Below are positions 36,938 to 48,719 of a DNA stretch of 64,000 bases, in pieces. The DNA is from Phoronis australis (taxonomy: Eukaryota; Phoronida; Phoronidae): positions 530,902-594,901 of the forward strand of contig NMRA01000043.1 in assembly GCA_002633005.1 (NCBI GenBank), written 5' to 3'. The notes below the pieces were generated by a model. The model was not told the DNA's origin. It searched no databases and saw nothing but the letters and a program-made list of their open reading frames with translations. The stretch's first letter is position 1. Every line of letters begins with the position of its first letter. The position numbers and the translations under genes were made by a program.

Positions 36938-39900
36938 ATGGCGCTGGATGTAAGTTGTCCCGGTCGGTATGATCATGCTGTATTTTTCTTATTTCTTGTC
37001 TTCATCAAACCCATTTGTTTCTTTGTGACACGTTGCTTAGCATCGCTAAAGCTTTGAAACACGTTGAAGCTGACTCTGTGATTAATGTCTTTCTCGGTAA
37101 TTGCGTGATTATCGGTTGTGCACAAACAACGTTCATGATGAAAAATTCTGACAAGTTTGCCATTTTTATTTTTGGCTTTTGCTCTTCTGAACGGCATTGG
37201 TTGGATGTAGCGGTCCCGGATTTAGAGAACCAGTTTCATTCACTAAGTAATTATTGCGATATTTTATTTTGCTAATAACGATAACAAGGACAATCACTTT
37301 ATTTTTATGTGTTTTCACTGATATTTCAGTATAAAATAATCTTGGCTACACGGTGAAGTCAGTTCCAAGAAATATGGTATTTCACTTTGCTGCGAGCACA
37401 TGGACCGCTCTAACGCCCTCCTTCGTTTCGGACTAGTCCACCTTTGTGCAGGACCCACCCTAATATGTCACACTCACTGTGACCTTTTGTTTAGAGAAAT
37501 CGCATTACGGTTAACATCTACAAACTTGGTAGGAGCGCATTGCGCTGATGTTTTCTACTGCCGGAGCACTGACACACGGACCAAATTTAACCTCAAATTC
37601 AAAAAACAGCACAGGGAGGAGAAAATTTATTCATTTTCATCTGGGAAACGATGGAGTGCTTTTGTGCTCTGAAAATTCACTTGGGCGACTGGCAAGTGAA
37701 CTTCTACTCGCCCAGCACCATTTTTACTCGCATTGGCAATTGGGCGAGTGGCTAAGTATATCCCTGTCACTCTGCATTTAAAGGAGAATGCCATCCAAAA
37801 AACAACCTATTTTGTATCAATTTAGATCGAGTAGTTCCAGCAAAACAGTTCTTTTACCGACACCTAAACGGCAGACAGAGGTGTAGCCAGCCAGCTAGCT
37901 GTATGATGACTATCCAGAGTGATGTATGATGACTATCCAGAGTGATGTATGATGACTATCCAGAGTGATGTATGATGACTATCCAGAGTGATGTATGATG
38001 ACTATCCAGAGCGATGTAATTGCCTAATGTTCCTCCCTCCACTCATTGCCACAACTAACTTGGGGGAAGGGAATTTTCAGAGTGTTTAGACCTGTTGAGA
38101 TGCCATAGTCAGGGCTTGACATAACGAGCTGCAGGTCGCATTTGCATCCTGAAATTTGGAAATGCGAGCTGAGGTTTTCGTCAGCTCGTATCAAGTTGCA
38201 AAATGTGACCTGGAATTTCCAACGAATGCGAGCTGAGATTTTACACTTCTCGACAGATACCTGGCAAATATAAAGCTACTCTTGTTAATCCGACCATTAC
38301 TTGGTTGTTGCCAAATCCAAGTTCAAAAGACCACTAACTGAGAACAGCCCTCCCAATGACTTCTAAGCAAGTCGCGTGAGCATGGGATATGCAGAATCGA
38401 TCTTAGACGCGTTTTATTGGCTAACATGTTCGGCCACTTTTGCAAATTTCCGGATTTGCCGAAGAAAGTTTCGGGCCACATAACACGTGATAAAACTTCA
38501 CAAAACAGCGGTGTTTTTATTAATTCTTAAGCGATCAACTTATCAAACTTTGTGGTGGACAAATATGTTTGTTTTTTGCTTAAGATGTCCTTATTACATT
38601 TACCAAATATCCACGACAATTTCCTGATATCACCCTGCGGCACTGGTTGGTCCCGTTGTTAGTGTGCAAGTGGTCCCAACAGACAATCGTGATTTAGAGA
38701 TGTGCGCCTCGTTTTTATCCCATAAGACAGCCAAAGTGAAAATGACAACCCTATTAATCCCCAAACGACTAGCACATCTTTACTTTCAGTTGCCAAGAAA
38801 TTCTCAAACCCCATTACTTGTTTCTGGGGCTACGTGCGTGAAATATGATTTATCTTTCACACGTTGTTGCCAACGTAAAGTGTAGGCCTATTCCAGCGAT
38901 TCAAGTGCGTGAACTCACGCGTGCGCACCAGTTCAAAGCTGCACTTCAGAAGAGAACAGCGGCAGTCCTAAATGAAAGAGTATACCGGCTTGGCTCTGTC
39001 AAGCACCCGGGTGCCAATGGTTTATTTGAAAATGAACTCATAGATTCTCGGCAGTTATAAAAGACCTGATGCTTTACGATATTCCGCGGGACGAATGTAA
39101 CCCAGAACTGATATTTTTCGGTTCCGATGTTTCTCGAGGTTGATGTTCTCTAAACCCTATATTCTATGCCCATAGCCAGCTATTACAACTAAACGGGCAC
39201 TAGATGCCAAAGGACAATCACTTTATTTTTATGTGTTTTCACATAAAAAGGTACATCATTCCGAGGGTTTGCTGCTATGAAATTTCATTGGCCCAAATGT
39301 TCAGTACTCCGAAGGTTCGCTACACCGAAGGTTCACCAATTCAAGGGTTCGGGTTCACTACTACAAAAGTTCATTATGTCCAAAGGTTCAGAACTGCGAA
39401 TGTCATTCCGAGCTTGTGCTTGTGACAAAACTGCGAATAAATTCAAGTGAAAAGTTCACGAGAATACAAAAAGCATTATTTGTAAAGCATATTTTAAAAA
39501 TTATTTCAGAATTAAGAGCTGAAGGTTTGAAATAATGAAAGTTGCATTTTCACGACTCCTTGTGGCTGCATTTTTTGGTGAAGTTTAGCTTACTGAGAGA
39601 GTAGCAAGCCTTTGGATAATGATAATTCATTGTTGAGAAATGTGAATGGGTTGTGGATTGTGGCTATGGCTGTCCTAGTCTCAGTGAATGGGTTGTGGAC
39701 TGTGGCTATGGCTGTCCTTGTCTCAGTGTGATGTGCTGCAATTCACCCCCGAACATATTCAAACAGGTGATTGTTGAAGACTCATTCATGTGAACAGCAG
39801 TTTGAAATTGGTCCGTCCTTTTTAACTCAACACCTGTTTGAACATTCTGTTATTGTATGATCAGAATATTGGCAATGATGAATTATTTCTTGTATGATCA

Positions 39901-42297
39901 GAATATTGGCAATGATGAATTATTTCTTGTAGACGCTCCGTACAATAGCAGATCAAGCGTGTCAAGCTGGCGAGCAATTTATAAAGATTTACTACGACGG
40001 TCTTGACAAACGGAGACAGGTAAGTTGGCTTATTTACCAGCCATTGTCTTGAGCAGCAGTGAGTGGGCTTATGTGCCAGCCATTGTCTTGAGCAGCAGTG
40101 AGTTGGCTTATGTGCCAGTCATTGTCTTGAGCAGCAGTGAGTAGGCTTATGTGTCAGCCATTGTCTTGAGCAGCAGTGAGTTGGCTTATGTACCAGTCAT
40201 TGTCTTGAGCAGCAGTGAGTTGGCTTATGTGTCAGCCATTGTCTTGAGCAGCAGTAAGTTGGCTTATGTACCAGCCATTGTCTTGATCAGCAGTGAGTTG
40301 GCTTATGTACCAGCCATTGTCTTGAGCAGTTGTGAGTTCTTTTCATTTTCCCTAGAAATCACTTCTCAATTGAGGCGGGAAGAAGTAAAGACCAATACAA
40401 TAGTGATAGGTGCAGGTGAGGACCTAGAATTACTTTGTTTGATGGGAGGTGGCTGTTGGTATTCAAATGTATGCACAAACAGTAATCCTCTGTTGGATCT
40501 GGGTATAATTGATTTTGTTACTTCCTTTACACTTTAAGTTTAGTGAAGTTGACCTTATTTAGTGATTCTATTCACATATGGCTTCTGTCTTACAAACCAG
40601 TGGCTTTATCATGCGGACATGTTGATGTTTTTGAAAAACATAACGGGATAATTGTTAGCTCATAAACATTCGATAACGCCATAGATAAATAGAGACGTCT
40701 AAAAAATATGACAAAGACAACAACCAGAATTGGAAGAACAGGTTCACGGCAACATGGTTTTTGATGAGAGTAGGACAAAGCAATCATAGAACATTAAAAA
40801 TTTAAAACGAAATTCAAGGTGTATCAAAAGATTCTCAAGGCATGCATCATCGGGTGACGCAGAAGTCAAATCTCACCACCTAAAATGCAAATTATGATCA
40901 GGTTACACACGCATAAGTTATCTGTGATGTTACCTCAAACACTGGGTTCTTGGCTGACACTTGGTTGACAAAAGTTCTTTTGTCTATAGAAGCTCCCCAT
41001 GATCTCCTCAATTACATAACAATGGTCACTGGGACCAGTCACTGCTAGCTGTGTCCAGTGAGTAGTGTGCAGGTGTAACATTGTAAATTCAAGTCTTGTT
41101 CAGAAAGATGGTCTTAACACAAATAGGCATGTCTGTTATATAAACTTTTTCAGTTGATTGTTTATTTGTTTTCTTTGCTAGACTCTTTCTAAGTTGTACC
41201 TAAACACTGCTACACTGCTTTGGAATGGAAATCAAGTAACAGGAGCTGAGAACATTCTAAAATTCCACGACGAACTTCCATCCTCGGAACACAGTGTTGA
41301 GTGCCTTGACTGTCAACCTTTGAAAGGTAAGAGAATCATTTCAGGATAGTAAGAGGAATTTAGTCTCTTCAATCTTTTACTTGAAACCACTTACAACTGT
41401 AAAACTGACCCCACTTTGTTCATAGTTTGACCAGAAGTGACATGCCAGCTTGTATGGGCTTGGTCTCGAACTGAGAAACGCTTGTCTCGTGACATGAGAC
41501 TAGCATTTACAGACTATGCTAGGGTAGGTGCTTTACTCCGCACTGTCTCTTAGGACATTAACGGAATTCTGGTGACAGCAAGGTATTGATAAGGGGATTT
41601 CAACTGCCCTTTGGTTGGAAAGTAATGTTGCCCTTGGGTTGGAAAGTAATGTTTATGTAATTATTCCATCAAATTAGGTTTATTCAATTGCATTAAAAAC
41701 ACAAATGTTGTGGTAATGTGCTGTCTGCAGCTGAAGCGGGTGAGTGGGGTGTAATTTGTAAATGCACATTATAAATCATTGCATATAAACCAAAAGTTTT
41801 TTTTTGTGATGGAAGTTATGTTTTGCAGTGATGGCTGAGATACATTTTGCATACTTTTGACTGAACTAGATGCAAATATAATCCCTGTATCCTTTGTTGT
41901 CTAAAATGCAGGAGCCTTTAATCTCCAGAGAGTTTAAACTCTAAACATTTGACTAGAGATGTGTCACTTGATGGTGATGTAACAAACTAAATACCAATAC
42001 GGTGAGCTGGATGACAGATAAAAGTAGTGTTTTTGTAGACTTGTTTATTTTGATATAGGGGATCTTGAAATGCGACCTGCTAAAAGTTCTACAATTATAA
42101 GCAGTTCTAATTCATTTTCAGATTTTGTCACAGGAGGTCAAACGACAATACTTGTTACAACAGGAGGCGTTGTGAAATACGAGGGAAACAAACCAAAAAA
42201 TTTTAACCAGAGCTTTATACTGACAACTCAGGAGAGTGGGGAGAAACAAATAACGTGGAAAATTGTATCGGACTGTATCCGGTTTCAAGCTGAATGA
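36938..42297 (+). CDS. NXT: NTF2-related export protein (NXT/p15), complete, four coding exons
   Basis: Small NTF2-fold partner of NXF1/TAP in nuclear mRNA export through the pore. Exons: 36938-36949 (MALD, donor GAT|GTAAGT), 39933-40019 (after TTCTTGTAG; TLRTIADQACQAGEQF, YYDGLDKRRQ; donor CAG|GTAAGT), 41182-41326 (after TTTGCTAG; TLSKLYLNTATLLWNGN, LPSSEH, DCQPLK; donor AAAG|GTAAGA) and 42122-42297 (after CATTTTCAG; TTILVTTGGVVKYEGN, FNQSFILT, WKIVSDCIRFQ; TGA). Phases 0, 0, 1 fit, giving 139 aa against 140 in human NXT1. The DQAC, YY-x3-DKRR, LWNGN, LPSSE, DCQP, FNQ-F-LT and ASDC/VSDCxRFQ landmarks of the family are all in order. The start exon is tiny and was chosen because it is the nearest ATG-plus-donor pair in phase 0 and aligns with the short family N-terminus; an alternative first exon is possible. 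A polyadenylation signal AATAAA is at 42618. Confidence 0.93.
37782..37890. mobile_element. Truncated end of the Kolobok-like family
   Basis: AGGAGAATGCCATCC directly after TTAA (37778-37781). About 105 bp then match the reverse complement of the right end of the 25144-26913 element: AACAACCTATTTTGTATC, TTTAGATCGAG, then CCGACACCT and GGCAGACAGAGGTG. The copy breaks off where the 23-bp tandem repeat begins. Confidence 0.75.
37900..38014 (+). repeat. Tandem repeat, 23 bp x 5
   Basis: Five contiguous copies of a unit containing TGTATGATGACTATCCAGAG. The last copy has one substitution (GCGA for GTGA). Confidence 0.95.
39642..39725 (+). repeat. Direct duplication, 42 bp x 2
   Basis: Two adjacent units starting GTGAATGGGTTGTGGA at 39642 and 39684, differing at two positions. 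Confidence 0.9.
39854..39931 (+). repeat. 37-bp tandem duplication ending at the NXT exon 2 acceptor
   Basis: Copies starting TGTATGATCAGAATATTGG at 39854 and 39891. The second runs into TTATTTCTTGTAG, the acceptor of NXT exon 2. The first has TTATTTCTTGTATG, so it reproduces the acceptor tract but lacks the AG at the equivalent place. Confidence 0.92.
40020..40331 (+). repeat. 39-bp x 8 minisatellite beginning at the NXT exon 2 donor
   Basis: Unit starts at 40020, 40059, 40098, 40137, 40176, 40215, 40254 and 40293. Unit 1 starts with the true donor (CAG|GTAAGT). Later units start GCA|GTGAGT (one starts GTGAGTAGG, one GTAAGTTGG) followed by GGCTTATGTACCAGCC and ATTGTCTTGAGCA. A ninth partial copy, GTGAGTTC, follows at 40332. 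Reading on from exon 2 into unit 1 meets an in-frame TGA after ten codons, so use of any distal donor would truncate the protein. Confidence 0.95.
40332..41181 (+). other. Remainder of NXT intron 2
   Basis: AT-rich non-coding DNA ending in TTTCTTTGCTAG. No other feature seen. Confidence 0.7.
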
Positions 42298-42892
42298 AGC
42301 CTTCGGCTGTGGACAGCTTTTGGCAGGCAGATAGTTTCGACTCTGTTTTGTGACAGATAATGACTAAGTGTGTGACAAGTGTTCATTCCTGAAACTCAAG
42401 GTCGTGCATTCAAAGTGTTTGAGTATACAGGTCACTTAATGTCATTCTGAGATACCCTTCATTGCTTACATGTAGTGGGGGTTGTCCAAGTTACATGCTT
42501 TGTTTTGAGTTTCACCTAATTAACAGTCCAATTGTGTTCTGGCTTATTTCCCTTGAATGTGCAGATTAATTGCAGCTGAGGACAATGTACAATACTCCAG
42601 TTTACGGACAAGAAAAGAATAAACTATGTACAAATGTTGGTTTGGAGGGGTTTGCAAACACCAAAGGAAACATTTTCTGGGCAGTTTAGGGTCATCATGA
42701 TTGCAATTTACTTCTGAAAGAAAACTCAATATGCAGTCATGTTCAGTGTAATCTCATGTTTAGAATGCAAGTGTCTCAATATAAAGTCTATGTGGAATTT
42801 GTAAAATTTGTCGCATTTTAAGAAATAGTTTATACCACTGTTTGCCTTCTTGTAAGATGAATTCATTGATAATATATTTGCTTTTTAACTAA

Positions 42893-44606
42893 GGGCTGTT
42901 CCAGTAAAAATGTATAGGAGGAGGGGAAGGCACTTTCATTTTTTACCCACCGCCCATATTTTTCTTTTATTTCTCCAACGCACCACCCATAATTTTTAAT
43001 TAGATTGCAGTGAAACCACCCAAATATTTTTAAAAATTGTGCTTGAATTATACATGGTGATGAACGTATCAGGTTTTATTCTCTTTAAATATCTTTGGTT
43101 TTCAGTGTTTTGTTAGCCAATAACGGTCCAGCGGACATAACATCAGCTCCCTCCCAAGCTAGGAATAAAAATTCATGTTTTCCAGTGAAGAATTGGTATG
43201 CACTCTTCGTGTGCATTGCAAATGGCAGATGCTAGGGGTGCTCATTATTTCAAAATTCCTACAAGCGTGAGGAACACTTGTGAACAAGTTGCTTCCAAGA
43301 CACACATCATAAGCTGTTACAACAGGTTATCTCTTCCTGGTTATGAGTACTACAACTTATTAAGAAATCAATGGACAAGAACTAGCTGTCTTGTTGAATG
43401 TTATCGAAAACTAAAGCGGCCATGAGGGTGGTCAAATCAAAACAAAAATCGACTGCTGTCAGTGCATCCCTTGCATATATCTTTGTGCCAAATTTCATAC
43501 AGTTGTGCATGGTGGTTTTTGAGATAATCAACCTGTCTTGTCAAAAACTAAAATGGTCAACGGAGAGTGCTATGGTGGCTAAATCTGTCCGAAAATCGAC
43601 TGGTATTGCGCATCCCCAACATCTATCTCTGTGCCAAATGTCATCATGATACATTAAGCAGTTTTAAGATAATCGATGGTCAAGAAATGACTTGAGTCAA
43701 AAACTAATGTCAAGCAATTTTTGAGATAATCGACACACAAGGAATGGCTTGTTGAAAACTTAAAACGGCCAACACAAGATACCATGGTAGCCAAATCCGT
43801 CCGAAAGTCTACCAGGACTGGACCATCCCTGCCAAGTACCTCTATATAGAATTTCATCATGATCCGTCATGTTGACTTTCAGATAATTGACGGACAAGAA
43901 ATGATAATCAACAACAGACTGGATGCCGACTATATGCGACCACAAAAGTTTTTGTGGGTGCAGAAAAATTCCAACTCGAGTTAGTTGCCAGAAAGTTCCT
44001 TTTCAGACACCTCTGAGCAATACTTTAGGCAGCCACCAGGTGTCTTTTTAATTCCAATAAGATTTTTTCAATTTCGGGAATCTACAAACTCAAAGTGTTT
44101 CCACGAATGCTTTTAGGCTCTATGCCAATTGAATATTGGAGCTTGTTTATTTGACTCCACATACTTTTTATTTCCAAAATCATCAGATTTTCTTCATAAG
44201 TGTGTCAACACCAGTTTAGTGTTCATTTTAATACGACTACAACGTGCATCTATAATCAAGTTGCCCATGCCTTGAGTAATGGCATGGTGTACATATTGCA
44301 CAGCCCATGCCTTGAGTAATGGTCTCTGCAACAAACTAGCAATCTAGTTTCCTGTGGCTGTATACACAAGCATTGTGGGCTTGTTTTTTTGTTGACGGGT
44401 ATTTTTGGTTTTCTACTTTAGGTGTTTTTTCAGATGGTATTGAGGTAGGTGTTTGGCTGAAAATACACACCTGTCAACATTTACAGGATAAAAACACCAA
44501 CCACCTCTAATATTTTACTTCTTTCAAGGACCGCCCATAATTCAATTTACTTCAGAAGACAACCACCCCCACAACCACCACCATACATATTTTGATGGAA
44601 TAGCTC
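42893..44606. mobile_element. PIF/Harbinger-like non-autonomous element, long copy
   Basis: Flanked by TAA at 42890-42892 and 44607-44609. Left end GGGCTGTTCCAGTAAAAATG; right end is the degenerate reverse complement (CATACATATTTTGATGGAAT then AGCTC). It shares sub-terminal and internal sequence with the shorter copy at 47752. The interior from about 43420 to 43960 contains several 'AAATCCGTCCGAAAGTCTACC'-like repeated phrases and the hairpin CCACAAAAGTTTTTGTGGG. No transposase ORF. Confidence 0.8.
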
Positions 44607-44609
44607 TAA

Positions 44610-47600
44610 ACACCTAAGGCAAACCATACAAAAGCTTGTAGAAGCTTAACATTTTTTGTATTTCTATAAAGACTATGGTGGTTTACACATTGTACGGTAT
44701 ATTTGATAAATTACTTCATAAGTCATGTTTAATACTGTGTGTGTATAAAGGTTATAGCAAAATCTATACCATATATAATTACTACTGGCTTACCTAGAGC
44801 CAAATGTTACATTTTTAAACACGTTTTTGTCAATTTGGCTTATAGTTCTTACTGGAGTTTTTTAAAGTCAATTTCTGCTGAAGTGAAGTTTTTAAAAATG
44901 GCTGTTTTTCAAACCAGGTGAAGTGACACAGTGAGCAAGTTACCAAACTGACAACTAGTGCAGGTATGCTGTGTTGCCCACTTTTTAGTCCTGATAACTT
45001 TGCTGAATAGCAGAGACAACCTCAAATTGCCCGTCCTATCCCTAGCGTTTTGACTTGAGTAATAATGCTAACAGGCAATAAACTAATATAACAGTGATTC
45101 AGCCAGGCAGAAACGACAAGTATTTGAATTGTGACACTTGTGCACAGCATATCTCTTGCGGTTTGAGGAACTATTAATAAATATAGTTTTAAAAATCAAG
45201 AAGATTTGAAATGCATTTCAGAGTAAGTAAAATATGCCAAATTGACCAAAAACATCCAAAAAGGTATTATCCCCTTAAAAGAATTTCCCAGAGCCCAATC
45301 ATTGACAATTGTTTGAGCTAGTTCACTTTGAGCAGATCAAGTACACTGACATGTATTCAACTGGAGTTAATCTTAAAAACATTTTTTTCTGTTATCTGAG
45401 CAATTTCTCACATAAACTACTCGTGATGATACCTTCAGTCTAACTTAACCCTGGGTACCAGCAGAGTGTTAATGTAAACTGTCAGCTTAGTTGAACCATT
45501 TGGAACGGCTTCGGTTGTTAGCAAATGTCAAAGTTATATCAGTTTAATGTGTAGTTGTTATCACAAGATGGTGCTCTAAAAATGTTATGCAGCCATAATT
45601 TTTTATTTAATTTGACTTATAGTATATGTAAAGAGCTTGTAGTAGTAGAATGGTGATTATTGACAGGGACACCTGGTGATAACTCCAACGATTCACAAGT
45701 TAATTGTTCGTGCTACATCGAAATGTCGATGCTCAACTGTTAAATCCACTTGCTTACTGTGAAGTTAATTTGTGCTGTTATCTTTCATACCAACAGATGC
45801 TCCCAAACCATGGACAAGTTAGCGTTGGTATGAAAGGCTCTGTAGATGTAACTTGGTCCCTTACAGTTATCAGTAGGTCAATTCAGTGTCACCTACTTTA
45901 ACCAGAAACGATCAGTTTTCAACAGATCCTGTAAATCAAACCACTTGAAGTTATGTAGAGCCTTATGGTGTATGGAGCCATATATTGCCAAAACTATAGA
46001 ATTAAACTGGGTAAAAGTGTATATTTTGTGAAAGTAGAAAACCTTTGGAATTTGACCAACCAATTAATTAGGCCAAGTGACCATGTCTTTTATTTTAGTA
46101 AAATGTAGCAAAAAGAAGGGTACATTCTCAACAAAACAATAATAACAATAACAAGTCATAATCAAGATAAAATCTCAAAAATGCTGTTACAATCTCCGTT
46201 TCATTTTATTCAACTTTGGATTTGTTTCATAAAAAAATCATATAAGTCATATTCTTAATAGCCTCTTATGCAAAAGTAGAACATTTTAAAAAGAAATGCT
46301 AAAAGCAATAACTACAGATTATTCTCGTGGGAAAAGTCGCATCTTTTGGGTAGATTTATATCGTACAGTAAAACTGGCATAAGTCGGACATGCATAAGTC
46401 GGATTTTTGTGTAACTCACACAAAGTTCAGCAGTGCAGTTCTAGTTTGGGCCGGAGATGAAACCTCTCGATCCCATTGAATCCAACTTGTGTGTTTTACT
46501 GCAGCTTGAATTGCTGTGTTTTTTAATAATACATTAGACATGGTAAACTACAAAAAACAAGGTTTTATTTTGTTGTTTTGAGAAGTAAATATCTCACTTT
46601 GTCTGAATTGTCATTTACAGTGGAGGTCACTTAAACATGTATTGGCATACTCCTAAATATGGTAATGTATAACAGGAACTAAACGACAAAGCTATTTAAC
46701 ATAATTTACAGTTGTGTTCATTGATAATTTGTAAATGTGAAAACAAAAATTCAGCCAACAGGTGTCCTTTGTACTAATGATGTACCTCGCAGGCTTGCAT
46801 AGCCTGCGTCATGCAGTGTTAGCACCATGTCACGATACTTACTGGACATAGGTCAGTGATTTACGGAGTATCATTTTTACCACAAAACTCGGATCTTAAA
46901 GCATTTGGCAATTTGCAACCTTTTTCGTATTTACATCATCGCTATATGTTGTATTTCATAATAATTTCTCCAAGCAATCACATAGGTAAGTAATTAGCAT
47001 GCAAGTTCCACTTTAATATACTACTGGATAATATAATTTATTGTGATGTTGCCAGGAAACGTCAAAAAATCAATCCTCATCACACCCATGTAAAATTATC
47101 TGCATAAGTTATTGTCCCATTCCAGATTTGTCATTAAAATTGGTAATATTTAAAATGTGTACCTTCACTTTTCTATCTAAAAAACCAAGTGAAAATTCAT
47201 CTTCAATTCATTTCACTAATGAGAAGTCCAATCCAGATTATAAGATTAAACTGATCATGGCCAGCTTAAAAGAGTGGTTACGCCAATATCCCATTTTTCA
47301 TAATTAAGGTTGAAACGGAGAATATGACATTAAGTGGACTCCACTGTATTTTCGTTATTCATCGTAAATATACTCAATTTTTACAAGGAACTCAAACACT
47401 TTCCAAGTGCTATTTGTCTGATAAAAGCAATGACAACAAAGTTGACTGCCATGAACTGGTGTGACTACGAGAGACAGTGACGTAGGAAGTAGTTCCATGA
47501 TCATTTGATCTAGCTGTATCTTTGTATACAGAGCCAGTAAGATTTGGGCCTTCGCCTGCTGTGGCTGTGCACAAGTAAAACTCGGTTTCATTTGATCTTT

Positions 47601-47748
47601 TAGTTTCTTTGTGCAGGGAAGATATCCGGAGAAGTTGAGAATAAATGCTGACCACAGTGTCGACATCAAAGTAAAAAGTTGAGGATTCCCCGTTCACTCA
47701 TTATCAACACATTTGCTTATGACGTCATGTTCTTCTGGATGTTCTGAC
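44610..47748. other. Intergenic DNA between NXT and the Kelch gene, mostly featureless
   Basis: No supported exon. It contains a decayed MITE family A copy at 45430-45842. The unrecognised minus ORF at 47410-47697 is discussed under rejected items. Confidence 0.35.
45430..45842. mobile_element. MITE family A, decayed copy 4
   Basis: Weak left end (CTTCAGTCTAACTTAACCC) and right end GTTGGTATGAAAGGCTC. Internal landmarks are CGGCTTCGGTTGTTAGCAAA, ACACCTGGTGATAACT, TTAAATCCACTTGCTTACTG and CCCAAACCATGGACAAGTTA. It is more diverged than the other three copies. Confidence 0.65.
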
Positions 47749-47751
47749 TTA

Positions 47752-48719
47752 GGGCTGTTCCAGTAAAAAATGTATGGGAGGGGGGAAGGCACTTTCATTT
47801 CTTATGCACCACCCATATTTGTCTTTTATTTCTCCAACCCACGACCCATAATTTTTAATTAGGTTGAAATATAAAATGTGGTTTTTGAGATAATCGACCT
47901 GTCTTGTCAAAATAAAATGTGAGCCAAATCTGTACGCCAAGTACCTCTATGCCAAATTTTCATCATGATCCGCCAAGCAGTTCTTGAGATAATTGATGGA
48001 CAAGAAATGGTAATGAAAGATGGACCGGCCACAAAGTTTTTGTGAGTGCAGAGAAATTCCATGCGAGTTCACAACTCGTGTCAGTTACCATAAACTTGCT
48101 TTTCAAAGACACCTGCGAGCAATACTTTAGGCAGCCACCAGGTGTCTCTGTCCACCATGTGTCGGTAATTGCAATAAGATTTTTTCAATTTCATTACGAA
48201 TCTCAAACTGTCTCAACGAACCCTTTCAGGCTGCTATGCCAAGTGAATATTAGAACTTGTCTATCCGACTCCTCATAGTTTTTATTTAAAAAATCATCAA
48301 TTTTCTTAGATGTGTTAACACCAGTTTAGTGTTGCAGCAATTTTCATTCTAGTATGACTGTACAACATGTGCCTGTAATCAAGTTGCCCATGACTTGAGT
48401 AGCAGTGTAAAGTACATATTCCATAATGTACACTAGCAACATGGGCATGTTTTGTTGTTTATGGATATTTTTGGGTATCTGTCAATGAATTTTTGGTAAG
48501 TTTTGATTTCTTGTGGTGAGAGGGTATTGAGGTCATTGTTTGGCTGAAAATACCCATCTGTCAACATTTACAGGACAAAATTCACCATCCACTTTTAATG
48601 ATATACTTCTTTCACTAAGGACTGTCCATTATTTAAATTTCCTTCAAAGACAATTGCCCATAAATTTTTATTTCAACTGCCGTCCCACCCCTCCCATATG
48701 CGTTTTGCTGGAACAGCCC
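47752..48719. mobile_element. PIF/Harbinger-like non-autonomous element, short copy
   Basis: Flanked by TTA at 47749-47751 and 48720-48722. Termini are GGGCTGTTCCAGTAAAAA and the reverse complement of TTTTGCTGGAACAGCCC. A 3-bp TWA target with GGG..CCC ends fits PIF/Harbinger. It is an internal-deletion relative of the 42893 element: both keep the CAATACTTTAGGCAGCCACC and CAACACCAGTTTAGTGTT blocks. Confidence 0.85.

Larger units (their letters stand above)
36950..39932 (+). other. NXT intron 1
   Basis: GTAAGT to TTGTAG. It carries a truncated Kolobok-like end, three separate tandem repeats and a degenerate array of 'CCGAAGGTTCG'-like phrases at 39250-39400. Short ORFs inside have no supported homology. 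Confidence 0.75.

Noticed and set aside
37015-37275. 86-aa plus ORF after the NXT first exon
   Set aside because: It starts inside intron 1, and part of it matches a dispersed repeat also seen near 5580; no splice context supports it.
38664-39060. Two overlapping plus ORFs of about 70 codons
   Set aside because: No motif similarity, and they lie within NXT intron 1; chance frames in a slightly CpG-rich stretch.
40151-40537. 128-aa ORF with 13-residue repeats (IVLSSSELAYVPA)
   Set aside because: It is the translation of the 39-bp intronic minisatellite; the periodicity is a by-product of a unit divisible by three.
47410-47697. Two overlapping minus ORFs of about 100 codons
   Set aside because: Neither frame shows family motifs, a credible acceptor or supporting context; chance ORFs in intergenic DNA are adequate.
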